Counted from the stretch's first letter, positions 26,638 to 38,526 are shown. The stretch: DNA of 64,000 nt from Manihot esculenta (GCF_001659605.2 NC_035169.2:6190110-6254109); one strand, 5' to 3'. The notes: generated from the letters alone by a model not told the origin. A program made the numbers and translations.

Positions 26638-28137
26638 TTTAAAGAAATAAATTTCTTATTAACCGTTAGATGGATATGTTTAATTAATAAAAAAATTAAA
26701 TATATATAAAATTTTGGCTTAACCAAAAAAAATCACAAAGAAAATTTGAAAGGCAAATATAAGTAGAATTATTGAATTGAAAATAAAATTAAGAATTTAT
26801 TTATGTGCAGAAAATAATTCGTATTTATAAAAAAAATTTAGAAAAATATTTGTTATTATTTAATTTTACTTTAAAAATAAAATATATTAATAAATTTATA
26901 TATAAAAATGTTAAGAAAAATCTTCAAGGGTAAAAAAATGAAATACTTAAATTTTTTTATTAACAGAAAAATATTTTCTATTAATTAATTTTTTAAACCA
27001 TTTAAATGCTAAAAATAATAATAATAATAATTGAATTTTTAAATAATTAATATCAAAATTACTTTAATTAAAAAATTATTTGAAGCTAATAAACTTATGA
27101 GGAAAAAATTATCAGTAAGACGAAATAAAACTATTCAAAATATTAATAAACTATAATATTTAATAGTCCAATTTTGGAAAGTATAGAATACATAAAAAAA
27201 AGTTAAGTGGGAGACTGTTACAAAACCCTTGTCCAATTATGGCAAGAAAAACTTGCCAAGAAGAGATATAAAAATATTAATTTTGAAATGATTAATAATT
27301 ATTTTATTTATTACTAACACTAGAAAAAAAATTTGTTAAACAATAAAATACTGTATAAATATTTTTTTATAATTATTTTTATTTAAAGCAGCTTAATAAT
27401 TAAGAAAAATTGTTATTTAATCGTGAAAATTTATTAATTAATGTTTATAATTTTAAAAAATTTATTATTTGATCTTTTAAAATTTTTAATTAAATAATTT
27501 TTTTTATATTAAAAATATTTTAGACCTTTTTTATAATAATTAACCGGTAAAACTAACGGAGAAATATTGATAGATTTTTTAAAATTTTAGTATATCTTAA
27601 TATATTTTTTAAAATTAAAAAAATTATTATTAAATTTGTAAATTTTAAAAAATTATTAATTTATTTTTATTTTAAAATCATTCAATTAACATTGTAAAAA
27701 AAATTGAAATTTTTATATTATTAATTTCTTTAATTTTTTTATAAAAAATATTATTAAAATCAATTAATTTTTATTGGATGGACTAAATAATATGACTATT
27801 AAAAATTAGAAAAATTAAATAATATATATCTAAAATTATAGAAATTAAATATTATAAATAATTCAAAAGAGTTAAATAATTTTTTTAATAAAAAATTAAA
27901 GAGTTGAAGTAACTAATTTTATAAAAAAATAATAATTTAGCTATAAAATTATTAATTAAAAAAATTTTATCCTAGACACATTATATTTTTATAAATAAAT
28001 CTATTATAATTTTAATATATATAAAATATATATATTAATTAATTAAATGCTTAGAATCTCTCATTCTAATAATGAAAAGAACCTACAATAATATATAATA
28101 CACTATTCTCTTATACCCTTTCTTTGATAAGGTGATT
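26638..28137. other. AT-rich spacer next to WIP2
   Basis: Very AT-rich. About 27415-27700 carries phrases of the AT-rich dispersed repeat also seen at 17309-17640. No gene seen. Confidence 0.5.
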
Positions 28138-28246
28138 TTCTCTCTCTCTCTCTCTCTCTCTCGCCTTTACTCTATGCAGTACCAGTGAACTCTCTCTCTC
28201 TCTCTCCACTCTGCAGTCTCCACCATCAAACTCTCTTCAGTCATCT

Positions 28247-28292
<46 letters not shown>
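28138..28292 (+). promoter_or_regulatory. CT-rich promoter/leader tracts of WIP2
   Basis: Three long CT runs (about 28138-28162, 28190-28206 and 28252-28292) just upstream of the WIP2 start. CT (or GAGA on the other strand) tracts near start sites are common in plant promoters and bind BBR/BPC factors; that role here is inference. Confidence 0.55.
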
Positions 28293-28295
<3 letters not shown>

Positions 28296-28298
28296 AAA
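28292..28298 (+). promoter_or_regulatory. TATA-box candidate for WIP2
   Basis: TATAAAA immediately after the last CT run, 46 bases before the ATG. If it is used, the leader would be very short (about 15-25 bases). An upstream start within the CT tracts is an alternative. Confidence 0.5.
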
Positions 28299-28344
28299 GC
28301 AAACCCACCAAGCAAAACTATTCCTCTCACAAACTTTTTCAACC

Positions 28345-30583
28345 ATGGCTGACCCTTACTCAAATTTCTTCACTGGTTGGTTCAAGTTCAATAATAATAA
28401 CCCTCTTCATCACCAATCCCCATCTCTGAATCCAACCCCATCAACTCCTCCTCCACAGCTCTCCTACACTCATCACAACTTGTACACAAATCCCTTTACT
28501 CTAAACCAAAATCAGACTCCTTCTCCTCACTATCAAAATCCACCTCCTTCTCCTCCTCTCAGAGAAGCCCTACCCCTCTTGAGATTAAGCCCACCAAGGG
28601 ATCATGACAAAGAACAAGAACAAGGTGACGATGAAGATCAAGAGCAAATGAGTTGCACTGACAAAGATCGTGGGATGAGTTTGTTTTCGTCTAGTGTTAA
28701 CAATGAAGATGATGATGAGACTGTTACTGTTGCACTGCATATAGGGTTGCCAAGTCCTAGTGCTGCAGAGATGGCCTCTGTGTTGTCTTCTTCGTCGGAG
28801 ATCACTGATAAAGATGGAGACGGCGATGAATCTGTGTTCCCTATGAGTAGACTCAATAAGGGTCAGTATTGGATCCCTACCCCTACACAGATTTTGATTG
28901 GTCCAACTCAGTTTTCATGTCCTGTTTGCTGCAAAACATTCAACAGATACAACAACATGCAGGTAAATTTCATGTCTCTCTCTAAAGACTCCTCCTTTCT
29001 AGCCCTTTTTTTCCTTAAATTTTAAGGGGAAAAAAAAAAGAAAGAAAAAGAGCCCATGACTTTGTTTCCAGATTTGAATCTTTAAGTACTGTTTCCAGTA
29101 TGCTTGGATTCAAAAGAGGAAAAATCAGATTCTGTTTCTCTTCATGGTTTTCTGGAAACCATATTTTATTTTCTGGTTTTTCTTGATTTTTTTTCTTTTT
29201 TTTTGCATGGTTATGGGTTTTGGATTTCCAATGAGTCTTTCTGATCAAACTGAGACTAAGATCAGTACCTTGCTTTATGTGATTGAAACAACTCAACCAA
29301 TGTTCCTTGTGCCTTTAGTACTTAGAAGTTTGTGCTCTAAACAATGACAGGTTGTGTGTGTAGAACTGAAAATTTTGCAGTTCTATCAGGGTCTAAGATC
29401 ATCTCAATCAAATAATAAATTAAACAACAAAGATTTCAAGGACATCAAAACCCCACCAGAAGGAAAATTTTATATCTTCAATATCTCTATCTCTATTTAT
29501 TGAGACTAAGAAATGTACACAAGATTAAACTTTTTAAGTCTTTTTCTTCTTTCTCTCTTTTAATAATTAATTAATTTGCAAGAGCAGCTTCCCTTCTTCT
29601 CTGCAATTTATGCTGATCTTATAGCAAGATCAATAAACCTAGCCAGTGATCTATCATTTTGGGTAGGAGAAAAAAGGGAGAAAAAAGAAAAATTTTGTGT
29701 CCATACTTTCACCAAAGCAAATTCATTTATCTTTATGTAGTGTTTTTCATTTTATTTTCTTTTTTAAATTTAAACAAAATCACAGCAATTGTTCTTTACA
29801 AAAAGAAAGTAAAAGGCTTTGCTTTACAATTATGCCTTTGTTATCCATACAAATAAATATAAATATATTCAGAAAACAATTAGTATAATTCTGTTTGAAC
29901 TCAAAATATGATCTTTTTCAATTCAAAAATTTTAGAGTAAAGATGATTAAGATTTGTATGTACCAGTAAATCCTGCTTTTGTTATATGAGGTTGAAATGC
30001 TTCCAAAAATTTTTTGCTTTGGATTTAGTGTATGATTAGAAAGCACTCCCATTTTGTCTTTGCTTTTCTATTTTCTTGGGTAATTTTTGTTTTGTTGGTT
30101 TTCAACAAATTATAATTCAATGCATTGTGATTGAAATTGTTGTAGATGCATATGTGGGGGCATGGATCTCAGTACAGAAAAGGGCCTGAATCTCTAAGAG
30201 GAACTCAACCCACAGGAATGCTTAGGCTTCCTTGTTACTGCTGTGCTCCTGGTTGCAGAAACAACATTGATCACCCAAGAGCCAAGCCACTTAAAGATTT
30301 TAGAACCCTTCAAACACATTACAGGAGAAAACATGGAATCAAGCCTTTCATGTGTAGAAAATGTGGTAAATCTTTCGCAGTGAGGGGAGATTGGAGAACC
30401 CATGAGAAGAACTGTGGCAAGCTTTGGTATTGTATTTGTGGATCTGATTTTAAGCACAAGAGATCACTTAAAGATCATATCAAAGCTTTTGGAAATGGCC
30501 ATGCAGCTTATGGCATCGATGGATTTGAAGAAGAAGATGAACCTGCATCTGAAGTAGAACAAGATAATGAATCCATGCAGTGA
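28345..30583 (+). CDS. WIP2: WIP-domain C2H2 zinc-finger transcription factor (NTT/WIP2 type)
   Basis: Nuclear transcription factor of the plant WIP family. The Arabidopsis relative NO TRANSMITTING TRACT (WIP2) acts in carpel transmitting tract, replum and root development. Exons 28345-28962 and 30146-30583 join in phase (intron AG|GTAAAT...TGTAG|AT) to give 351 residues. The N-terminus [14 protein letters not shown] matches this subgroup, followed by a Pro/Ser/His-rich disordered region. Conserved short motifs are [14 protein letters not shown] (about 70-83) and [12 protein letters not shown] (about 129-140). The WIP core runs from about residue 175 (WIPTP) to 325, with four fingers: C192-C195-H208-H212, an atypical one around 236-269, C276-C279-H292-C296, and C302-C304-H317-H325. 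The intron splits finger 1 between Q206 and M207. The C-terminus [14 protein letters not shown] also fits WIP2. Other WIP paralogues (WIP4/5) share the core but differ at both ends. Confidence 0.95.
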
Positions 30584-30713
30584 AGTAGAAGATCATTAGC
30601 AAAAGAATTATCTTAATTTATTTTTAATGATCTTATAGTGGAATTCATATATATATAGCTCAGGCTTTTGAAGTAAGAACTGTAAAAGCATCCATATTTA
30701 CTTGGAAAGCCAC

Positions 30714-30744
<31 letters not shown>

Positions 30745-30746
30745 TT
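30714..30746. repeat. (TTTC)n microsatellite
   Basis: About eight TTTC units about 130 bases after the WIP2 stop, probably in the 3' UTR. Confidence 0.93.
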
Positions 30747-30839
30747 AGTCTTATGCGTTATTAGTTTTCCTTCTTCCTTTTTAGAATTCTAGGATTCTAA
30801 AAATAATTGATCATCATGTTAGGGTAATTAACTTCTGTA

Positions 30840-30845
30840 AATAAA
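30840..30845 (+). terminator. Poly(A) signal candidate for WIP2
   Basis: AATAAA 257 bases after the stop codon, followed by T-rich sequence. This is a plausible 3' end for WIP2. Confidence 0.45.
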
Positions 30846-31098
30846 TTTTCTTTTCAACTATTTTTGATGGCTTGTCTTTCCTTTTTGTTTTTTTGTTATT
30901 ACTTTGAAAGTCCTGAATCTTTGTACTTTAGGTGAAAATACAGTTGCAAATGTGAAAACACTTCACAGGTTCACAATGAGAAACTCTGTGCATGTAGAGA
31001 CACACAGTGAGATCTATGGTTCATGATTTTCAACCTAAAAATTATGATGAAAAATTGTTATTGACTAACATAGAACTATGCTTGAAATTAATTCCCTA

Positions 31099-31290
31099 GT
31101 CCCCAAGCCTGCGTTGAGATGAGATGGTAGCATCTTGTCCCTTGATAAGTGGTTTCAAGTTCAAACCCTAGTGAGATGGTTTAGCAACAATATATTATCC
31201 CTTGATTAATGGTTTCGAATTTGAACTCTAGCATGGAGAGGGAGCGTTTAGCTCTTAATGAATGTGTCCGGCGAAATTTGAATTAGTCAA
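31099..31290 (+). mobile_element. Second SINE-like element, degenerate
   Basis: Contains AAGTTCAAACCCT, close to a tRNA B box (GGTTCGANTCC), downstream of GAGATGAGATGGTAGCATC, an A-box-like word. A diverged internal copy (GTTTCGAATTTGAACTCTAG) follows. The tail GTGTCCGGCGAAATTTGAAT with TAGTC resembles the 3' part of common plant SINEs that read GAATTCGAATTAGTCGG. No target-site duplication is visible, so the call is moderate. Confidence 0.45.
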
Positions 31291-33845
31291 GAGAAGCTTC
31301 CATGAAGCAAGAAGGTCACATCTTCTGGTCTTAGATGATGATGATATAAATATGTATGCATGGATGATGAATTCCATGGAATATTTATGTGTAAAAATGT
31401 AATTTGTCATGTAATGCATAGAGTTGGGAAATGGGAAGAGAAGAATGTAGAAGAAGAAGAAAGGGAAAGATGAATGGATAATACAAGAGAGGTGAATAAG
31501 TGAGTGGGTGAGTATATTTTGTTCCAAATGTAGTTGAGATAGGCTTTTCATGCTGCAAATGCATCAGCTTTTTTGAGGGAAGTGCATATGATGCCCTTTT
31601 TTTTTGGCTTTGCTTAGTGGAGATATGTCTATTGATGGATGGAACAAATACCATTTGAGATTCACTATTGTTACGAAAATTCAAAAGATAAAAATAATTA
31701 AGGATAATTTTTATTTAAATTTAATTCATTATGAAAAGATAAAAATATGTGGGTTTCTATAAAAAAAAAATAAATATTTTAATAAAAATTGAATTTAAAT
31801 AAATTTTCATAGATATTTTTTTGCCTTCGTTTTTCTCTTCTTCTTGATTTTTTTCTCTTTTTATTGGATCTGGTTGGCAGCCTTCTCCGTATATGTGAGA
31901 GAGAGAGGATGGGCAAAAACAAGGCAAAAACCATAAGAGTGTGGAGGGCAAGTTCTATTGGTTGGGCAATTTGGCAACAAAGACTGATGCTTCCTACAGT
32001 GCATGCAGACCTCTTCAGAGGGGATTTACTGTACATTGAAACGACATATCAATGCCTCTCTTTGACCATCTCTCTCTTAAATCCATATCTCTGCATTCCT
32101 CACAACATGCAATAATAATTACCCAGAGTATAAAGAAACAAAATAATAAATATCTTTTTTTTTTTTACAAAATAAAATGAGAAAAATTCTTGGGTTTAAT
32201 AGCATGAGCATATACATAAATTTTTTAAAAAAATAAAAATAAAAATATCAAATGAGAATAACAAAGTTGATAAATTGGAAACTTCTGACATTATTGTTCA
32301 AGCTGATGGGCATACATGTGGGGTTTTGTAATTGATTTCTCTACACTGTTCCCTGCAATATATACAATAATCCATATCAACCAAACATTTCACATACATT
32401 CATTCATTTATAAATCTTAGAGACCACCTGCATTTATTCACAATCAATATCTTACCCATGCTAAACCCTACCACACATTTCATGCCCCACTTTCTCCTCT
32501 ACATCTACATACCTAACCCATCCTATCCTATGCAGAAATTTTGTCTAAATCCGATTCACCGTGAAATCAAGGTATGAATAAATTATAAACACTCATTTAT
32601 TTATGATATTAAAAAGAAATTATACTGTAATTGAATAAAATATATGAGAAAGAGGATATCAGATAATACTAATGAATATTTATGGTACTCACTCCGACAT
32701 TAAAGTAAATAAACTAGAGAATATAATGAATGTAAAGAATTGTTTAGAACTTAAAGTAATATAAAAATTATATATTTTTATTTATGTGACAGTTTCTTTT
32801 TATATTTATACTGTAAATAAAAAAATAAAAATAAATATAATAATTTTTGATAATCGACTGTTTGATAAAAAAATTTTGCTGGATTAACTGATTGGAGATC
32901 CTGTGATTACAGGTATAACAGAAATATACTGAAGTGTACCGGCTAACAGTGATTTTATGTCAATAACGACCTATTCAGTAGAGGCCGAATCTTGATGGTG
33001 GATCAGATGATAAAGTGTCCGAATCTTTAGTTCGTCGAATGAAATCGTATGTCCACTAATCACACTCTTACCATATATTATAAATCACTCTAAATGATTA
33101 TCTTCTCACATCAATTTATATTTCGAATCAATCATGAATCAGATTTTATTAAAAATTGTTTTGTGAATGATTAAAATTAAACTAAGGTCAACAGTGGATA
33201 GAGCGTTGATGATAATTGTCTTATATTTAATTAAAATTTTATTTTTCCTTTTATAATTAATTAAGTGCATTATTATTTATAACTAAGAGCGTTGGAATGA
33301 GGTTGTCAAGGAAACCAAAGCATCCTCCATAGAATACATGATGAGAAGGAATATTTTTAATATTTTTATTCTCTCCTTTGTATTCATATTCCAATACAAA
33401 GGGGACAGTCTTGTCTCCCTTGGCTCGAATCACTACCATTTCTCTCTATATCCAGAGGACCTATATATAATTTTTTTTATATAATTATTACTGGACCAGT
33501 TGATGATTTTTTTCTCCTTGAAAAAATATATAATATAGGTGAAAAATGAGTGATATTATAAAAAAAATACCAAACTCAAATTATTATTATTATAATAATT
33601 ATTTTGAAATAAGCATACCCTAATTAATGAAGGTATGATTAAAGGAAAAGGAAATTAATGATGTTGAAGAATTATAGTTTATATATGGACCAAATGCAAA
33701 GAAGGAATTAAATCAAGGGTTTGGCCTGATTCTCAAAGTATATGAGACAACTTTGTTTAGAGAGGACCCAATCAACAAAAGAAAAAGGCAAAAAGGCAAA
33801 AATAAAATTGACCCATAATCATGTACCTTTCAAAAACAAAAATAT
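31291..33845. other. Spacer downstream of WIP2 with patches of genic composition
   Basis: Patches at about 31300-31660, 31840-32120, 32300-32560 and 32880-33130 have near-genic composition inside AT-rich DNA. Open frames are under 100 codons with no recognisable domains. I identify no gene, RNA hairpin or bounded element. Confidence 0.4.
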
Positions 33846-33966
33846 ATACATACGTGTATATATGCACTCCAAGACTTAGCCTGGTGGAAAGTGCATCCCT
33901 TAGTCTTGAAAGGTCTAAGATTCGACTCCCCCAACCCCCTATTTCAAAAAAAAAAAATACATACGT
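33846..33966 (+). mobile_element. Young tRNA-derived SINE with target-site duplication
   Basis: The body at 33864-33956 reads GCACTCCAAGACTTAGCCTG onward. The A box TAGCCTGGTGG is at 33877-33887. The B box GATTCGACTCC is at 33919-33929 and matches 10 of 11 consensus positions (GGTTCGANTCC). A 12-base A tail follows. ATACATACGT occurs on both sides (33846-33855 and 33957-33966), and the match continues imperfectly into TATATAT. The whole unit is only about 93 bases, essentially a tRNA-like head plus A tail. This is the reference copy for the related copies listed elsewhere in this window. Confidence 0.85.
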
Positions 33967-34194
33967 ATATATATATATATAAATAATTTTTAAACTCACT
34001 TTTCACTTTTTCTAAAATGTTAATCAAATTATTTAATAGTTTCGTATTAATTATTATATACAATTCAGAATTGCATTATTTCGTATATGTTGAGACGAAA
34101 TTTCACGAGTTGAGAACTGACCGTTATATATATTATATATAAAAAAGTATTAATTAATTTTTTATAAAATATTAAAAAATAGAAAAAAAGAAGT

Positions 34195-34404
34195 AGATGG
34201 TCCAAAAATCCTTGTTTTGGACTATAGGTAGAGATATCTTTTTGGTGAGGGATGATGATCCATGACATATGCTTCCTTTGATGATATATTTGTGTGGTAA
34301 AGTAAGGGTGCTTTGGGGGCCTGCAGATTCTCCAAGTTGTAGGTATTCTCTTGTTACAGAGAATATAGAGAGAAAAAACTTCATAAGGAAGAAAGATAGC
34401 ATAG

Positions 34405-34438
<34 letters not shown>

Positions 34439-34545
34439 CATATGTAGGCTTTTCTCTCTGCTCATGGTCAGTGAAAAAAGTCTTCTTTGACCTTCTTTGC
34501 TATCAAAAATCAAATCAAATAGGTATAAACCAATATACATATGTA
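34195..34545. other. Normal-complexity island with (GA)n
   Basis: About 350 bases of genic composition between AT-rich flanks, including a (GA)13 tract at about 34409-34435 and a short stem GGTCA...TGACC at about 34467-34493. A 122-codon minus-strand frame crosses it but reads through the GA tract as Ser-Leu repeats and looks like chance. A non-coding transcript or regulatory segment is possible, without proof. Confidence 0.3.
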
Positions 34546-36060
34546 CACATTATTGCATAACATTCCATTGATTGAAAGAAAAAAAAAGCAATTGAAAGAA
34601 ATACACATTGCCAAATAGAATCTGTTTCGGAATCATCAATACGAGCCTTATCACTGCGACACACTGTGCAGGACAATCCATTTTAATTTTGTAAAAATTT
34701 TAATCCAAATCGATTAAAAAAAATAAAAAGTAATATAAATTAATTAAAATTAAAAATAAAAATTTCATTCATTTTGATATAAATCATTTAGTTTTTAATT
34801 TTATGACGAATTTGAATCGAATCTAATTTTTATTATCGATAGAGGCTCAAGATAACATTTCGAAAAGAAAATTTGCCGACGTTCAATAAACACTCATAAT
34901 AACATTTTAGAAAGAGACTTTCGAGCCGCACGATTTTTAAAAGTGTGATGATAGTCACAAGTCTCATCACAAAATTCAATATAAAAATTTCTATCGTTTA
35001 TAGAATCAATTTTGCATTTTAATTATTTTTTTAAATATTTTAAATATTTTCATAATTTTACATATTAGAATTTTATTTATATTATAAATAGTATCTCTCT
35101 TTACTATTAAAAATACACTTTTTTTAATTTTTAAAAAATTTCAATAAAATTTTTCATTTTTTAACCTATTTTTTATCTTATTTCATCTTATTTTTCTCTT
35201 ATTTCGTTTTAGTCAAACGATATTAATTAAAATTTCCGACGAAATCTAAATAGTATTTTATCAAATTTAATTTAATTTTAAATATAAACTAATAATGAGA
35301 TCTGGTCCCTATACTATATATAGTAAAATTAACTTATTTTATAGGAAAATTTCATACTTTTTTTATGAGGGATTTAAAAAAGAAAAATTCTCTATCATAC
35401 CTAATAATTACAGTGAAATATTTGTCTCATAAAGGATGAGCAATGATATGACTAAAGTTCATATATGATATGCTGTTATAATATAAATTTTATTAATTTT
35501 GGATTATGTGATAATTGTGAAGAGGTCCCAATGATTTGCATGATTTATTAGAGTCTACTTGCCAAATTAATATTAATTATTCTTAATAAATATTTATTGA
35601 ATAAAAATAAAAAATTTACATGAATTTACCTTTATTGAAAATAAAAAAATATTTGTTATTTAATATTTAATATTTTTATTTTATATTAAAAATATATTTT
35701 TATCTAGTATACCAAATATCAATAATAATATTAATTAAAATAAAAATATAACTACAAATTTATCATTTAATATTATTTATGTCAAAAGAGTATTTATAAT
35801 TTTTTATTAAAAAAATTTATACTTAATATTTATTATTTAATATTATTATTTTATATTAAGGATATATTTATTATTTAACATACTAAAGTTATTCTTCATA
35901 TAGTCATAGTATTAATTGACTTATTTTTTTAAATAATTTAATAGTAAATTATAAATAATTATATTTATAATAATTATACTATAATTTCAAATAATATATT
36001 ATTTTTTAAAAAATCACAAATATTTTAATTAATAAACTAAAAAAAAAACTATTAAACTTA
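34546..36060. other. AT-rich spacer, nothing recognised
   Basis: Low-complexity AT-rich DNA without a recognisable gene or element. Confidence 0.6.
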
Positions 36061-36064
36061 CTTC

Positions 36065-36165
36065 TGAATGCACTAAAAAATCTAGTCTAATAGTAAATGA
36101 ATCAGAGTAAATTTGAGAGATATTAAGTTATACTCCTCCATTCTCTAATTTTTAATTTATTTTTT
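36065..36165 (+). mobile_element. tRNA-derived short SINE, diverged copy (left arm of inverted pair)
   Basis: Reads TGCACTAAAAAATCTAGTC, TAATAGTAAATGAATCAGAG and TAAATTTGAGAGATATTAAG, then a pyrimidine-rich stretch and ATTTTTAATTT. It aligns along its length with the copy at 26549-26637. The A box is recognisable and the B box is decayed. Confidence 0.65.
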
Positions 36166-36167
36166 AA

Positions 36168-36260
36168 AAAATAGAAATTGAAAATAGGGAGAATAGAACC
36201 TAAAACCTCTCAGATTTAATCAAATACACTTAGCACCAAACTAAATCTGCAAGTGTTCTA
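36168..36260 (-). mobile_element. tRNA-derived short SINE, diverged copy (right arm of inverted pair)
   Basis: On the minus strand it reads ACACTTGCAGATTTAGTTTG, then GTGCTAAGTGTATTTGATTA and AATCTGAGAGGTTTTAGGTT, matching the same family. It follows the previous copy tail to tail, so the pair could form a hairpin of about 90 bases per arm. Confidence 0.65.
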
Positions 36261-38180
36261 ATTTTTAATTTCTTTATAACTCTCATTAAAAAAAACTATT
36301 TAAAATATAACTATTATGAGAAATCTCAAATTCTACTCCCATCATTAAATTTTATTAAATTTAACTATTTAATTTTTAAATTTTATAAAATATAATTATT
36401 AAATTAAAATTATCATAATAAATAATTTTAATTTTTAAAATACAAAAATCAATATTTTGTAAGCATAAAAATTAAAAATTAAAATTAATAATTTTAATTT
36501 TTCTTAAAAATTAATTTTTATGTTCTGTAGGTATAAAAATTAAAATTTAATTTTTATATTTAATAAAAAAATAAAAGTTAATTTTTATATTTTAAAAAAT
36601 AAAATTATTTACTCTGATAATGAATAAAAAATAATAAATAAAATTCATAAATTCACTGATCTCCAAAATTAAAATAGTAACCTTTTACTTTTTATTATTA
36701 AAATAATAAATAAAAATTATTTTTTTCTTAAAAAAATAGTCATTTAAAGTGATATTTTGATCATTTAAATATATTTAACCTTTCGTCAATATATTTTAAA
36801 TATATATTTTTTTATAATAAAAATTAAAGATCAAAAAAATAAAATTTAAAATTTTACAAATTTACTTAAATGCAATCATTATAAAATAAATATATTTAAA
36901 AAAGTTATTTTATTAAATAAAAATTAAATTTAAAATTTAATTTATTATTAAAAATTTAATAAAAAAATACTTTATAGAATTTAACAAATCTGAAGAACGT
37001 ACCAATAAATTAACCTTATTCATACCATTTCTTACCCATTAAGGATATATCTCTGCCTATCATCATTTCTCTCTTGATTGTTATGCTTGAGTGTTTTCAA
37101 GAAACTTTCTTTTTGTGTACGATCCAATCAATTTAAACTTGTGATATTTTTTATCTACCACGCAGTCTCTCTTCCCAATAATTCATACCCTAAAAAGGGC
37201 TTGTACAAGACATGAAATTTGCAATAAAGCAGCAATAAAACAAGGTCAATATTGTCTTTTCACAACTGTTTATGACCCACATAAGAACTTCTCAATCTCT
37301 TGCTTCTTTTTCTAGCTTTCAAGTTAAGGTGTCTGTCTTTATATCCCTCTTTTGCCTATACCCTTTTCTAAGTAACTTTGGGAAATCCAATCAAAATCTC
37401 ATCTTTATTATGTGTGGAAAATATGGCTGAATAAAAACCACAATTTTAGTTCAAATGTTTCACTATTTTTACTGAAATAATAACATACGAAAAATAAATT
37501 ACCGATATCGTATTAAATTTAGATCAGATCTAATTTATTTATAAATTAAATAAAAAAATAACTAAAAAAATTATTTTTATTTTAAATCGACGTAAAATTT
37601 AATAATAACTATTAAATTAAATATTTTGTGCATTTAGAATGTTATTTTCAAATTTAATTTGGGATGTAAATGACGTTCTGCTTTCATAAATTCAAGGTCC
37701 AGAATTTGATGCATCTCTTGCCTTATATGAGCAATCAATTAGTGATGTAGGGTTTTTTTTATTGAAAAAAAAAATTCATTGTGAGTTTCTTTCTTGTTGT
37801 CAAAATCATTCAATCCTAGATTTCAGTATAATTTTGATAGCTAGCACATGGAATGTGGGATGACATCTTACTCCATAAGTGTCTTATTACAAAAAAAAAA
37901 TCATTACTAAAATTGGTAATCCAATTAAAGAAAATATTAAAAGCTCTTCTCTTTTTGGTGATTAGGGTTTCATCTACTAGAGTTGGATTAATGCTAGCAA
38001 TTACTTTTAAAAATATTTATTTTTAATGCACGTAAGATCGTGTTATTATAAATTTATATAAAAATATATGTTATTATTATAAAATTTATATCAGCAATAT
38101 TACTTTTAGCTTATTATTTTACAATAAATTTTAAATTTTAAATTTTTTATATTTAGCCAAATAAAAGAATTTTAAAGTTG
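36261..38180. other. AT-rich spacer, nothing recognised
   Basis: AT-rich. A patch at about 37010-37420 is closer to genic composition but has no coding sense or RNA gene that I can identify. Confidence 0.5.
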
Positions 38181-38186
38181 GCATTC

Positions 38187-38280
38187 ACACACTCACAATT
38201 TTAGTTTGGTGATAAATATATTGGAATAAATTTAAGAGATTTCATATTCTATGCTCAAATCATAATTTAAAAAAAAAAAA
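38187..38280 (+). mobile_element. tRNA-derived short SINE, diverged copy
   Basis: Reads CACACTCACAATTTTAGTTT, then GGTGATAAATATATTGGAAT and AAATTTAAGAGATTTCATAT, ending in a long A run. It keeps the head, A-box position and tail of the family. Confidence 0.65.
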
Positions 38281-38286
38281 TTTGAT

Positions 38287-38390
38287 ACTCACAGGCTTAA
38301 CATAGTAATAAATGTATCTGAATAAATTTGAGATATCTCATGTTCTACTCTTTCAATCCCTAATTTCCATTTATAAAAGAGAAAAAAAAA
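38287..38390 (+). mobile_element. tRNA-derived short SINE, diverged copy, adjacent to the previous one
   Basis: Reads ACTCACAGGCTTAACATAGT, then AATAAATGTATCTGAATAAA and TTTGAGATATCTCATGTTCT, then an A-rich tail. It directly follows the A tail of the previous copy in the same orientation, suggesting insertion into that tail. Confidence 0.7.
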
Positions 38391-38502
38391 AGTTACAAAT
38401 TTTAAATTTTAAATTTTCAATTCAATATTTGAAATATAAATTCTATACATCCAAATATGACCGTTGATGATTTTCAAAGTGCCCATGTACATATAGAATC
38501 TA

Positions 38503-38526
38503 CTCTTGGGCTCTTAGGCCCAAGAG
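38503..38526. other. Perfect 9-base hairpin, GC-rich in AT-rich DNA
   Basis: CTCTTGGGC and GCCCAAGAG are separated by six bases. It contains GGCCCA/TGGGC words of the kind found in plant promoters of growth-related genes. There is no T run to suggest a terminator, and its role is unknown. Confidence 0.6.

Noticed and set aside
34269..34500. MicroRNA precursor
   Set aside because: No known plant microRNA sequence is visible and no long stem with a plausible duplex could be drawn by eye.
34172..34540. 122-codon minus-strand frame
   Set aside because: It depends on reading a (GA)n tract as Ser-Leu repeats and resembles no protein.
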